The notes beneath the pieces are model-generated. The model saw nothing but the letters and a program-made list of their open reading frames with translations, was not told where the DNA came from and ran no database searches. DNA of 64,000 bases from Bradyrhizobium sp. ISRA464 (GTDB lineage: Bacteria > Pseudomonadota > Alphaproteobacteria > Rhizobiales > Xanthobacteraceae), in the NCBI RefSeq assembly GCF_029910095.1, contig NZ_CP094526.1, forward strand, positions 682,001-746,000, in the 5' to 3' direction. Positions 38,431 through 47,833 of the stretch are shown one piece after another. The position numbers and the translations under genes were made by a program. Position 1 is the stretch's first letter. Each line of letters starts with the position of its first letter.

Positions 38431-39615
38431 GTGCACGCGACGGTCAATTTCCAGGCGCGCAGCGGTCTTGCCGTTCCGCCGTCCCTGCTGCTGCGGAACC
38501 TGTCGGCGCCGCCGGCCGATCGGCCGATGTCGCCGAGCGATCGCGCCGTGTTCCGGCAGCGCGGGGCGGACAGGCGGCTTCGCGTCGGCGCCTTCATCTG
38601 CTGCACCGGCTCGCCCGGCGTCTGGGGACCGGCTGCCACCTGCAGCGCGCAGCTAGCGGTCGCCGAGATCAACAAGCGCGGCGGCATCCTCGGCCGCGAG
38701 ATCGAGCTGTCGATCTATGACGCCGGCGGAACGCTGGACGAGGTGATCGACCGCGCCGAGCAGGCGATCGCCTTCGACGGCATCGACCTCATGATGGGGC
38801 TGCACACCAGCGCGGTCCGGGTCGCGCTGCGCAAGGTGACGCGCAACCGCGTGCCCTATGTCTACACGCCGCTCTATGAAGGCGGCGAGCGGACGCCGGG
38901 CGTGATGGCGATCGGCGAGACGCCGCGCTGGCAGATGCGGCCGGCGATCCACTGGCTCGCCGAGGCCAAGAAGGCGTCGCGCTGGTATCTGATCGGCAGC
39001 GATTATGTCTGGCCCTGGCAGTCGCATCGCGCGGTGAAGGCCTATATCGCCGAATCCGGCGGCCATGTGGTCGGCGAGGAGTTTGTTCCGGTCGGTGAGG
39101 ACAACCATGCGCCGCATCTGGCGCGAATCCGCGCGGCGCGGCCCGACGTCGTGCTGATCTCGCTGATCGGAACCGACAGCATCACCTTCAACCGCGCCTT
39201 CGCCGAATGCGGCCTCGGCGCCACCACGCTGCGCCTGGCCGGCGCAATGGACGAGACCGTGCTGCTCGGCATCGGCGCCGACAATTCCGAGGGCCTGTTC
39301 TGCGCTTCCGGCTATTTTCCGTCGGTCGGCTCGCACGCCAATGACGACTTCATGGATCGCTACCGCGCGATGTTCGGTCCCTACGCGCCGCCGATCGGCT
39401 CGGTCGGCCAGTCAAATTATGAAGGGCTGCGCTTCCTCGAGGCCGTGGCCAACCGCGCCGGCTCGCTGTCCATGGCGCCGTTGTTCGCGGCCTCGCGCAA
39501 CATTGTCTATGGCGGCGCGCGCGGACCGGTTATCATCCGTGATGGCCGTGCCGAAATGCCGATGTATCTTGCCGAGGCCGACGGTCTCGACTTCAAGGTG
39601 ATCCGGACGGTCTGA
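38431..39615 (+). CDS. AmiC-like periplasmic-binding-fold protein without signal peptide (copy 2)
   Basis: A 394-residue paralogue of the preceding gene, identical at most positions from about residue 60 onward and sharing long identical DNA stretches; the first 60 residues differ more. The start is GTG with CCAGACAGGAG just upstream, the same leader as copy 1, so the duplication included the translation signals. Differences in the ligand half (for example GSHISAVR against GLHTSAVR) may change specificity. No signal peptide is visible. It lies upstream of the amidase, with a 119-base palindromic element between. Confidence 0.82.
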   Translation: MHATVNFQARSGLAVPPSLLLRNLSAPPADRPMSPSDRAVFRQRGADRRLRVGAFICCTGSPGVWGPAATCSAQLAVAEINKRGGILGREIELSIYDAGGTLDEVIDRAEQAIAFDGIDLMMGLHTSAVRVALRKVTRNRVPYVYTPLYEGGERTPGVMAIGETPRWQMRPAIHWLAEAKKASRWYLIGSDYVWPWQSHRAVKAYIAESGGHVVGEEFVPVGEDNHAPHLARIRAARPDVVLISLIGTDSITFNRAFAECGLGATTLRLAGAMDETVLLGIGADNSEGLFCASGYFPSVGSHANDDFMDRYRAMFGPYAPPIGSVGQSNYEGLRFLEAVANRAGSLSMAPLFAASRNIVYGGARGPVIIRDGRAEMPMYLAEADGLDFKVIRTV

Positions 39616-39623
39616 ATTTCTTA

Positions 39624-39742
39624 CCTCTCCCGCTTGCGGGGGAGGCCGTATTGCAGCGCAGCTGCAATACGGGTGGGGGTCTCTCCACGGAATAGCTCGC
39701 GGCGACACCCCCACCCCAACCCTCCCCCGCAAGCGGGAGAGG
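39624..39742. repeat. 119-base element with nested inverted repeats, type C
   Basis: The outer arms of 22 bases (39624-39645 and 39721-39742) are exact reverse complements. Inside, GTATTGCAGC (39648-39657) and GCTGCAATAC (39661-39670) form a second perfect hairpin. It lies inside the amide operon between the second AmiC-like gene and the amidase. It has the build of a miniature mobile element, though no target duplication was seen. Confidence 0.75.
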
Positions 39743-39873
39743 GAGCTACGAAATAATACTTGAAAAGGAAAATATTTCCGTTTTGAATAGTGCGGCGGGG
39801 TGGACGGTTCGCGCGCAACCAGCGCGCCCCACGCCTCGCGCCCAGGGGAATCAAGAAGCCTAAGGAGAGCGCC

Positions 39874-41388
39874 GTGACCGTCGTCCTTCCCACGCCAATG
39901 CAACTTCGCGCCGTCGCCGAGCAATGCGGCCTGTCACTGACCGATGAGGACGTGGCCTCGTTCCGCGGCCTGATGCAGGGCTCGATCGATGCCTACAATC
40001 TCGTCGCCGCGATGCCGGACGAACTGCCGGAGGTGAAGTACCCGCGCACGCCGGGCTATCGCCCGTCGCCCGAGGAAAACCCGCGCAACGCCTGGTACCG
40101 CAAGGCGACGGTGAAGGGCGCGTCCTGCGGCAAGCTCAAGGGCAAGACGGTCGCGCTGAAGGACAACATCATGCTGGCCGGCGTTCCCATGACGAACGGC
40201 TCGTCGACCCTGGAAGGCTATGTGCCCGATTTCGACGCCACCATCGTCACCCGCATGCTCGATGCCGGCGCGGAGATCGCCGGCAAGACCCACTGCGAAC
40301 ACTTCTGCCTGTCCGGCGGCAGCCACACCGGCTCCTACGGGCCGGTGCACAATCCGCACAAGATGGGCTATTCGGCCGGCGGCTCGTCGTCAGGCTCGGG
40401 CGTCGTCGTCGCGCTTGGCGAGGTCGACATGGCGATCGGCGGCGACCAGGGCGGCTCGATCCGCATGCCGTCCTCGTTCTGCGGCACCTACGGCATGAAA
40501 CCGACCTGGGGGCTCGTGCCCTACACCGGCATCATGCCGATCGAGATCTTCGTCGACCACACCGGCCCGATGACCGCGACGGTGGAAGACAACGCGCTGC
40601 TGCTTGAGGTCATCGCCGGCGACGACGGTTACGATCCGCGCATCAAGGCGCCGAAGGTCGAGCAGTACACCAAGGCGTTAGGGGCCGGCGTCACGGGCAT
40701 GAAGATCGGCATCCTCCAGGAAGGCTTTGAGCAGCCGAATGCGGAAGCCGCGGTGAGTGAAAGCGTCCGCGAGGCGGCCAAGCGCTTCAAGGATCTCGGC
40801 GCGTCGGTCGAGACCGTGTCGATCCCGATGCACATGATGGGTCCCGCGATCTGGACGCCGATCGGCACCGAAGGCCTGACCCAGACCATGATGTTCGGCG
40901 ACGGCTACGGCCTCAGTCGCCCCGACCTCTATTCGACCTCGCTGATGGATTTCCATCGCGGCTGGCGCCGCCAGGCCGACTCGCTGTCGGAGACCGCCAA
41001 ACTGTTCATGATGCTCGGCACCTACATCAACAACAATTTCGGCCCGCGCTTCTACGGCAAGGCACTCAACATCTCCCGGCGGCTGACCGCGGCCTACGAC
41101 AAGGCATTCAAGGATTACGACCTGCTGCTGCTGCCGACGACGCCGATGAAGGCGACACCGCTTCCGGCGCCCAATGCCAGCCGCGAGGAGTATGTCGCCC
41201 GCGCGCTCGAGATGATCTCCAACACCGCACCGTTCGACATAACCCATCACCCCGCGATGTCGCTGCCCTGCGGCATGGTCGATGGGCTGCCGGTCGGGTT
41301 GATGCTGGTCGGCCGCATGTTCGAGGAACAGACCATCTACCGCGCCGCGCATGCCTTCGAGCAGAGCGGCGACTGGAAGACGATGTGA
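39874..41388 (+). CDS. Amidase (amidase signature family)
   Basis: Hydrolyses carboxylic amides to acid and ammonia (EC 3.5.1.4 type). The 504-residue protein has the Ser-cisSer-Lys triad at Ser195 (GGSIRMP), Ser171 (GGSSSGSG) and Lys96 (VALKDN). These are the same numbers reported for the Rhodococcus enantioselective amidase, which it also resembles in its MPDELPEVKYPRTPGYRP region. The GTG at 39874 has AAGGAG six bases upstream; the frame is open further but without similarity. No nitrile hydratase is near, so amides are probably imported by the following transporter. Confidence 0.92.
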   Translation: MTVVLPTPMQLRAVAEQCGLSLTDEDVASFRGLMQGSIDAYNLVAAMPDELPEVKYPRTPGYRPSPEENPRNAWYRKATVKGASCGKLKGKTVALKDNIMLAGVPMTNGSSTLEGYVPDFDATIVTRMLDAGAEIAGKTHCEHFCLSGGSHTGSYGPVHNPHKMGYSAGGSSSGSGVVVALGEVDMAIGGDQGGSIRMPSSFCGTYGMKPTWGLVPYTGIMPIEIFVDHTGPMTATVEDNALLLEVIAGDDGYDPRIKAPKVEQYTKALGAGVTGMKIGILQEGFEQPNAEAAVSESVREAAKRFKDLGASVETVSIPMHMMGPAIWTPIGTEGLTQTMMFGDGYGLSRPDLYSTSLMDFHRGWRRQADSLSETAKLFMMLGTYINNNFGPRFYGKALNISRRLTAAYDKAFKDYDLLLLPTTPMKATPLPAPNASREEYVARALEMISNTAPFDITHHPAMSLPCGMVDGLPVGLMLVGRMFEEQTIYRAAHAFEQSGDWKTM

Positions 41389-41430
41389 GGCACCGCTTGT
41401 CGCTGTCAAAGGCCGGATGGATCGGACCCC

Positions 41431-42288
41431 ATGGCTAGCAGCTTTGCCGCGGCGTTCGAGATCGTGAGCTTCGGCGCGATCATCGTGCTGGTCGTGCTGG
41501 GGCTCGGCATCATCGCCAGCATGATGGGCATCTTCAACTTCGCGCAGGGCGAGTTCGTCCTGCTCGGAGCCTATGTCACATATCTGGCATCCGCTCACGG
41601 CGCGCCGGTCTGGGCCGGCATGGTCGCCGCGCCCTTCGTCGTCGGCGCGCTCGGCTTCGTGCTGGAGGCGTTGATCATCAGGCGCTTCTACGCCGCGCCG
41701 ATCGTGGCGATGCTCGGCACCTATGCGCTCGGCCTGATCATCCGCGAGGCCGTGCGCGGTCTGATCGGCGGCTTCTACCTCACGGTGCCGGAGCCGATCG
41801 GCGGCTCGATCGACCTCGGCTCGGTGCACATCTCGACCTGGCGCTTCACCATCATCGTGGTCACGCTCGTGGTGATGGGCGCCTGCTATCTCTTGCTGGC
41901 GCGCACCTCGTTCGGGTTACGCGTGCGCGCCACGCTGGAGAACCCGGCGCTGGCACGGGCGTCCGGAATCTCCACGCCGTTGATCTACGGCGCCACCTTC
42001 GCATTCGGCGCGGCGCTGGCGGGGCTCGCCGGCGCGCTGATCGTGCCGGTGTTCAGCCTGTTCGCCGATCTCGGCATCCGCTTCCTGATCCAGGGCTTCG
42101 TCGCCGTCATGGTCGGCGGGGTCGGCTCCTTCATCGGGCCGGTCGCCGGCGCCGGCGTCATCGGCACGCTCAGCGCCGCGCTGCCATGGATCATGTCGCC
42201 CGTGGTCGCCGACGTGCTCGTCTTCGTGCTCGCCATTGCCTTCATCAAGTTCAGGCCGCAGGGCCTCATCTCGGGAAAAGGGGTCTAG
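41431..42288 (+). CDS. HAAT ABC transporter permease (LivH-like)
   Basis: A 285-residue inner-membrane permease with about eight hydrophobic segments, GIFNFAQGEFVLLGAY near the N-terminus, TSFGLRVRATLENP and VAVMVGGVGSFIGPVAGAG near the C-terminus. It is 42 bases after the amidase and five before the binding-protein gene, hence one operon. Amide or urea-type substrates are likely from context. Confidence 0.9.
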   Translation: MASSFAAAFEIVSFGAIIVLVVLGLGIIASMMGIFNFAQGEFVLLGAYVTYLASAHGAPVWAGMVAAPFVVGALGFVLEALIIRRFYAAPIVAMLGTYALGLIIREAVRGLIGGFYLTVPEPIGGSIDLGSVHISTWRFTIIVVTLVVMGACYLLLARTSFGLRVRATLENPALARASGISTPLIYGATFAFGAALAGLAGALIVPVFSLFADLGIRFLIQGFVAVMVGGVGSFIGPVAGAGVIGTLSAALPWIMSPVVADVLVFVLAIAFIKFRPQGLISGKGV

Positions 42289-42292
42289 TCAG

Positions 42293-43513
42293 ATGTCCAT
42301 GGATCGCAGCCATCTCACCCGCCGCCGCTTCATGAGCAATTTCGCCTTCGCCACCGGCGCCATCGCGACCGGCGTCGGAAGCTGGGTGGTCAGGCCGGAC
42401 TGGGCCAACGCCGCCGAGGGCCCGATCAAGGTCGGCATCGCGACCGACCTTACCGGACCGATCGCCTATGCCGGCAACGCGGATGCCAACGTCGCCAAGA
42501 TGGTGATCAAGGAGATCAACGCGGCCGGCGGCCTGCTCGGCCGGCCGCTCGAGCTCTATATCGAGGACACCGCGTCGAACGAGTCGGTCGCGGTCGGCAA
42601 CGTCCGCAAGCTGATCCAGCGCGATAAGGTCGACATGGTGCTGGGCGGCATCACCTCGTCGATGCGCAATGCGATCAAGGACCCGATCGTGGCGCGCGGC
42701 AAGACGCTCTACATCTATCCGCAACTCTACGAGGGCAAGGAGTGCACGCCCTATCTGTTCTGCACCGGGCCGACGCCGGCGCAGCAATGCGACGAGTTCA
42801 TTCCCTGGCTGATCAAGAACGGCGGCAAGAAGTTCGCGCTGCCGAGCGCCAATTATGTCTGGCCGCACACGCTCAACGTCTATGCCCGCAAGGTGATCGA
42901 GGACAATGGCGGCGAGGTCGTGTTCGAGGAGTACTACCCGCTCGACCAGGTCGACTTCTCCGCGACCGTCAACCGCATCGTCTCCAACAAGGTCGACGTC
43001 GTCTTCAACACGGTGATCCCGCCGGGCGTCGGTCCGTTCTTCAAGCAGCTCTATGAAGCGGGCTTCCTCAAGAGCGGCGGCCGGCTCGCCTGCGTCTACT
43101 ATGACGAGAACACGCTCAACATAAACCAGGCCAACGAGATCGAGGGGCTCGCGAGCTGCCTCGACTATTTCAAGGTGTTGACCAAGGACGATCCGGTCAG
43201 TGCCAGGATCCAGGCGGCCTATGAGAAGGACTTCCCGGGCAACTTCCTGTTCGCCGCCGGCAGCGCCGCGACCGGAACCTATCGCGGCCTCAAACTCTGG
43301 GAGGCGGCGGTAAAGGAGGCTGGCAAGGTCGACCGCGAATCCGTCGCGGCGGCGCTCGATCACGCCAAGATCGTCGAGGGGCCCGGAGGACCCGCCGAGA
43401 TGGTGCCGGGCAAGCGCCACTGCAAGATGAAGATGTATACTGCCGTCGCCAAGAACGGGACCTATGAGGTCGTGGCGCACAGCAACGGCCTCGTCGATCC
43501 CAAGGAATGCTGA
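42293..43513 (+). CDS. HAAT ABC transporter substrate-binding protein, Tat signal
   Basis: A 406-residue periplasmic protein. The N-terminus TRRRFMSNFAFATGAIATG is a twin-arginine signal ending near ANAAEG. The mature part has KVGIATDLTGPIAYAGNADANVAKMVIKEINAAGGLLGRPLE, YPQLYEGKECTPYLFCTGPTP and YYPLDQVDFSATVNRI, a pattern seen in amide/urea-binding members (FmdD/UrtA-like). Unlike the two AmiC-like proteins upstream it is exported, so it is the true transporter subunit. It sits between the two permease genes. Confidence 0.9.
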   Translation: MSMDRSHLTRRRFMSNFAFATGAIATGVGSWVVRPDWANAAEGPIKVGIATDLTGPIAYAGNADANVAKMVIKEINAAGGLLGRPLELYIEDTASNESVAVGNVRKLIQRDKVDMVLGGITSSMRNAIKDPIVARGKTLYIYPQLYEGKECTPYLFCTGPTPAQQCDEFIPWLIKNGGKKFALPSANYVWPHTLNVYARKVIEDNGGEVVFEEYYPLDQVDFSATVNRIVSNKVDVVFNTVIPPGVGPFFKQLYEAGFLKSGGRLACVYYDENTLNINQANEIEGLASCLDYFKVLTKDDPVSARIQAAYEKDFPGNFLFAAGSAATGTYRGLKLWEAAVKEAGKVDRESVAAALDHAKIVEGPGGPAEMVPGKRHCKMKMYTAVAKNGTYEVVAHSNGLVDPKEC

Positions 43514-43520
43514 GCGGCAG

Positions 43521-44615
43521 ATGGCAGCAGCAAAGCAAGCCGTCGCCCGCCTCAGCGAGGGACCGGATGTCGTGACGGGTGAGAGTGCACCGGCCGCAGG
43601 CGCGCCGGCGGGACGTGGCGCGGCAGCACGGCAGGTGCTGCCGATCGTGGAAGGGCTGGTGCTGCTGATCGCACTGCTCCTGCCGCTGGTCCTGCAGGAT
43701 TACCTGACGGTGTTCGCCACCCGCGTGATCATCCTCGCGCTGTTCGCGCTGTCGTTCGATCTGGTGTGGGGTTACGCCGGCATCATGAGCTTCGGCCAGG
43801 CGCTGTTCTTCGGCGCGGCGGGCTATGGCGTGGCGCTGATGGCGCGCGATCTCAACATCACCTCGATCTTCCTGATCCTGCCGGCGGGGACGCTGATCGG
43901 GCTCACCGCGGCGCTGCTGCTCGGCGGTTTCCTGCTGCTCGGGCGGTATCCGGCGAGCGTGATCTTCGTCTCGCTCGGCACGCTCACCGGATCCTATGCG
44001 GCGGACCGGCTGGCGCGCGGCTGGTACTATCTCGGCGGCCAGAACGGCATCCCCTCGATCCCGTCGCTGTCGCTCGGCTCGACCGACATCTCGGAAGGTC
44101 CGGTCTATTACTATCTGGCGCTCGGCATCCTCGCCGTCGTCTATCTCCTGTGCCGCTTCCTGGTGCGCTCGCAATTCGGGCTGGCGCTCGCGGGCTTGCG
44201 CGAGAACGAGCAGCGCATCGCCTTCTTCGGCTACAAGGCGCAGCATCTGAAGGCGATCGTGTTCGCGATCGGCGGCGCCATCGCAGGGCTCGCCGGCAGC
44301 CTCTATGCCTTCCACGAGGGCTTCGTCTGGCCCAACATCCTGGGCGTCGTGTTCTCGACACAGGTCGTGCTCTACGTCCTGTTCGGCGGCTCCGGCACGC
44401 TCATCGGTGCCGTCATCGGCACTGTGATCATCGAGGGCGTCAGCTTCTGGCTCTCGGACAATTACCGCGACATCTGGCCGATCATCCTCGGCGTGCTGCT
44501 GCTGCTCGTGATCATGTTCCGCCCGCTCGGGCTGATCTCCTTCGTGCTCGGTGAGCGCGAGAGAGTCGGCCGTTTCGGGAAGGCGCCGAAGGGGACGCAC
44601 AATGCCGCTCCTTGA
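43521..44615 (+). CDS. HAAT ABC transporter permease (LivM-like)
   Basis: A 364-residue permease with a 40-residue Ala/Gly-rich N-terminal extension, about ten membrane segments and GYAGIMSFGQALFFGAAGYG, GLALAGLRENEQRIAFFGY and GGSGTLIGAVIGTVII. It starts seven bases after the binding-protein stop. Its end overlaps the next ATPase gene by 14 bases. Confidence 0.9.
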   Translation: MAAAKQAVARLSEGPDVVTGESAPAAGAPAGRGAAARQVLPIVEGLVLLIALLLPLVLQDYLTVFATRVIILALFALSFDLVWGYAGIMSFGQALFFGAAGYGVALMARDLNITSIFLILPAGTLIGLTAALLLGGFLLLGRYPASVIFVSLGTLTGSYAADRLARGWYYLGGQNGIPSIPSLSLGSTDISEGPVYYYLALGILAVVYLLCRFLVRSQFGLALAGLRENEQRIAFFGYKAQHLKAIVFAIGGAIAGLAGSLYAFHEGFVWPNILGVVFSTQVVLYVLFGGSGTLIGAVIGTVIIEGVSFWLSDNYRDIWPIILGVLLLLVIMFRPLGLISFVLGERERVGRFGKAPKGTHNAAP

Positions 44616-45336
44616 GGCGTCAGGCATCAGCAAGGTGTTCGGCAAGCTCACCGCGCTCGACGATGCCGGCCTGACCGTCGCCGAGAACGAGTTTCACGGC
44701 CTGATCGGCCCGAACGGCTCGGGCAAGAGCACGCTGATGAAATGCGTCGCCGGCGCCGAGGTGCCGACCGCGGGCAAGGTCAGCTTCATCAATGCCGACA
44801 TCACGGCGTTCACCCCGACCGAGCGTGCCCGTGCCGGGATGAGTCTCAAGTTCCAGATTACGTCCGTGCTGCCGACTCTGACGCTCTACGACAACATCCT
44901 GCTGGCGCTGCAGGCGCAGTCGTCGCTGGTCGATCTGGTGTTCTCGCGGACGCGCCGGCGGCTGCACGACCAGGTGATGACGTTGCTGCAGCAGTTTCGT
45001 CTCGCCGATCGCGCCTATGACGCCGCCGCGACCCTGTCGCACGGCCAGCAGCAATGGCTCGAGATCGCGATGGCGCTCGCCGGCCGGCCGCGGCTGTTGC
45101 TGCTGGACGAGCCGACCGGCGGCATGAGCCTCGAGGAGCGCCGCGTCACCGGCGAGCTGTTGCAGCCGATCAAGCAGCATTGCTCGCTCGTCATTGTCGA
45201 ACACGATCTGGATTTCATCCGCGACATCTGCGACCGCCTTACCGTGCTCGACCAGGGCAAGGTGCTGGCGACGGGAACGGTCGCGGAGATCCAGAGCAAC
45301 AAGAGCGTCCAGGAGATCTATCTGCGCCGTGCCTGA
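44602..45336 (+). CDS. HAAT ABC transporter ATP-binding protein (LivG-like)
   Basis: A 244-residue ATPase: Walker A GPNGSGKST (36-44), signature LSHGQQQ, Walker B LLLLDEP and VIVEHDLDF. The ATG at 44602 lies within the end of the permease gene, indicating translational coupling. It overlaps the next gene by eight bases. Confidence 0.92.
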   Translation: MPLLEASGISKVFGKLTALDDAGLTVAENEFHGLIGPNGSGKSTLMKCVAGAEVPTAGKVSFINADITAFTPTERARAGMSLKFQITSVLPTLTLYDNILLALQAQSSLVDLVFSRTRRRLHDQVMTLLQQFRLADRAYDAAATLSHGQQQWLEIAMALAGRPRLLLLDEPTGGMSLEERRVTGELLQPIKQHCSLVIVEHDLDFIRDICDRLTVLDQGKVLATGTVAEIQSNKSVQEIYLRRA

Positions 45337-46030
45337 CCAGTCATTCCTCGATATCAGGCATCTCGACGCCGGCTATGGCCGGAGCCAGGTGCTGTTCGAC
45401 GTCAACATCGACATTCCCTGGCGCGGCGGCGTTGCCGTGCTCGGTCGCAACGGCGCCGGCAAGACCACGCTGATGAAGACCATCGTCGGCGAGCTTTCGA
45501 GCTCGAAGGGCGAATTGTTCTTCGACGGCCGCGACATCACCCGCCGCCGCACCGAGGAGCGCGTGCGCTCGGGGATCGGCTACGTGCCGCAGGAGCACTC
45601 GGTGTTCGCGCGGCTGTCGGTGCGCGACAACCTCGCGGTCGGCTCGCTGTTCAACTCGGATGCGCGCGCGGTCGACCGCGTGCTGGCGATTTTCCCGAAG
45701 CTCGGTCAGCGCCTCGACCAGCCGGCCGGCACGCTGTCCGGCGGCGAGCGCAAGATGCTGGCGATCGGCCGCGCCATGCTCGGCAATCCCAAGCTGTTGT
45801 TGCTGGACGAGCCGACCGAAGGCGTCTGGATCGGCGTGATCGAGGGGATCACCGATCGGCTGATCGAACTCGCCAAGGAGATCTCCGTCGTCATCGTCGA
45901 GCAGCACCTCGATCTCGCGCTGCGCGTCGCCGACTACGCCTACGTCCTGGACCGTGGCCGCATCGCGCTGCAGGGCGCGGCCAGCGAGGTGCGCAGCAAT
46001 CCCGAGCTGCTGCGCTATCTCGCGCCGTAG
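45329..46030 (+). CDS. HAAT ABC transporter ATP-binding protein (LivF-like)
   Basis: A 233-residue ATPase: Walker A GRNGAGKTT (39-47), YVPQEHSVFARLSVRDNL, signature LSGGERK, Walker B LLLLDEP and VIVEQHLDLALRVAD. The GTG at 45329 overlaps the preceding stop by eight bases; no ATG is available near the family start. It is the last gene of the amide operon. Confidence 0.9.
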   Translation: MPDQSFLDIRHLDAGYGRSQVLFDVNIDIPWRGGVAVLGRNGAGKTTLMKTIVGELSSSKGELFFDGRDITRRRTEERVRSGIGYVPQEHSVFARLSVRDNLAVGSLFNSDARAVDRVLAIFPKLGQRLDQPAGTLSGGERKMLAIGRAMLGNPKLLLLDEPTEGVWIGVIEGITDRLIELAKEISVVIVEQHLDLALRVADYAYVLDRGRIALQGAASEVRSNPELLRYLAP

Positions 46031-46074
46031 CGCGGCGTCGCCGCGATGACGCCTCAAGCTCATCGCGTCGCGCT

Positions 46075-46473
46075 TCAATGCGACGACGAGGTCCCGCCCA
46101 CGCGCTCGACCAGGTGCGCCCGTGAGGGCGAAGGGGCAAATGCATCGGCGAAATACTGCGTTTCGTGGGCGACCAGTCCGTCGCGGAATTCCATGATGCT
46201 CACCATGTAGGATGGCCTGTCGTCATAGGTGAGGATGTATTCCGTCACCCAGAGGTCGCCGCCGCCGATCATGCGCTGGATCGTGAAGCGTTTCCTGTTC
46301 GGCTGGACTGTCCGGCTCTCCTGGATGTTGCGCCGGCCATGGATCCGCTCGCCCGATTGCGGATAATCAAGCACCGCATCCTCGCGGTAGATTTCATGTT
46401 CGCGCTCGAAGTCGCTAGCGTCCGAAGCATCCCAATGGCGCTGCAGCGCCATCCGCACGGCTTGATCATCCAT
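46075..46473 (-). CDS. NTF2-like / SnoaL family protein
   Basis: A 132-residue cone-fold protein of the nuclear transport factor 2 superfamily: ALQRHWDASDASDFEREHEIYREDAVLDYPQSGERIHGR, then SIMEFRDGLVAHETQYFADAFAP. Such proteins are small enzymes or binding proteins; no role can be given. The ATG at 46473 is preferred to one at 46509. It converges on the amide operon and is followed upstream by repeats. Confidence 0.82.
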   Translation of the reverse strand: MDDQAVRMALQRHWDASDASDFEREHEIYREDAVLDYPQSGERIHGRRNIQESRTVQPNRKRFTIQRMIGGGDLWVTEYILTYDDRPSYMVSIMEFRDGLVAHETQYFADAFAPSPSRAHLVERVGGTSSSH

Positions 46474-47833
46474 TGCAATTTCCCGGCTGTGCTTCCGGCA
46501 GCATTTCACGACCGTTCATGCAGAATCGGCAAGGGCAATCTGAACTTGAAAGATGGCCCATGCAGCGAGGTCGATCGCTCGTTCCTACATCATTCTGGCG
46601 CGCGTACTCCGGCTCCCTTCGTCATCCCGGGGCTCGCTAAGCGAGAACTACGATGCGCAATTGCGCATCTGAGAATCCATGGATAAATGGCTTCTAGGCT
46701 CGACGCTACGCGTCGCCCGGAATGACAGTGAGGTGAGCACGCTGTTCAGGCTCCCTCCCCCTTGCGGGGGAGGGTTGGGGAGAGGGGTAAGCCCCGGGCG
46801 AGATGATCGTGGGAGCTTCGCTTTCCCAACCTTGATCGCATGTCGTTAATCGCACATTGAGAGGCGTCGTGTGGCCACCCCTCTCCCTAACCTCGAGAGC
46901 GAGCTTCGCTCGCCTCGGACCCCCGCAAGGGGGGAGGGAACCCTTCCGCCGGTGGCTGCCTGACAGGCCAATCACTGACTTGCCCGACGTGGCAAGACCC
47001 TCATGCAAAAATATTTCTGTTTTACAGAAATGCAACTCAGTCTATGATCCGCCCGTCTCACCCGCTTGAGGGGCGCTTCGCGATCGTCACGAGTGTTGGG
47101 TCGGGATGCGGTGGACGCGGAGTGCGCAACTGACGAGTGCGCATGAGGCGGACGGTGAAGTCGTGTGGTTCCGACGCCCCAGTGGCAGGTGTCTCCTCGC
47201 AAGACGCGGAACGCGTCTTTGCGAAGACGGTGACAAAAAAGCCAAGTCTCGCCGGGGAGAGCACGAAGTAAGCCGTAAAACCATCGCGCAGGGAAAGCCG
47301 GATTGCTCCGGTTTCACCTGTGGTCCTACCTCCCGTGCTTTCCATTTGCACGGGACCCATGGGTGCGATCGGCACCCGGCTTTCCCTGCGCCCTCTGTTC
47401 AAAGAGAGGGTGGGAAGACAAGCAAGACTCGGACGCAACGCGTCGCGAGAATGCGCAATCATATCTCTCTCAGTTGTCATGCCCCGCGCATGCGGGGCAT
47501 CCAGTACGCCGCGGCCTCTCGGCTCAAGCCATGGCGTCTCTGGAATACTGGATCACCCGCATTCGCGGGTGATGACAGCGCGGCTAGGCTGTTTGACAAG
47601 TGGATCAGGTGCCAGCTCCGTCATGCCCGCGCAACGGCATTGCCGTTGTCGCTGGGGGAGGCCGCATCGCGGCCGTCTCGAAGCACGACGGCCGTGCCGC
47701 AACAGCCTGGCCGCTCATTCTTCGAGACGCGCTCCGCGCTCCTCCAGCGACAAAGGCGAAGCCTTTGCGCGGGAATCACGGAACTGCCAATGTCGCTCGT
47801 GGTGACAAATACTGTGAGAGATGGCGCCCGCGC
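46474..47833. repeat. Gene-poor region of about 1.3 kb rich in dispersed repeats
   Basis: No credible gene. Recognisable units are: a type C element (about 46752-46945, CCTCCCCCTTGCGGGGGAGG and mirrored arms); a hairpin ATTTCTGT/ACAGAAAT (47013-47031); a long inverted repeat of 16-base arms (47286-47301 with 47376-47391); a palindromic block around 47479-47500 (ATGCCCCGCGCATGCGGGGCAT); and a type D element (47661-47790). A frame of 375 codons from 47106 runs through these repeats and into the antisense of the next gene; it is judged spurious. Confidence 0.7.
47661..47790. repeat. Dispersed repeat, type D
   Basis: It contains CGTCTCGAAGCACGACGGCC, then TTCGAGACGCGCT, then CTCCAGCGACAAAGGCGA and GCCTTTGCGCGGG. 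The same blocks in order occur at 55186-55317. Confidence 0.7.
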
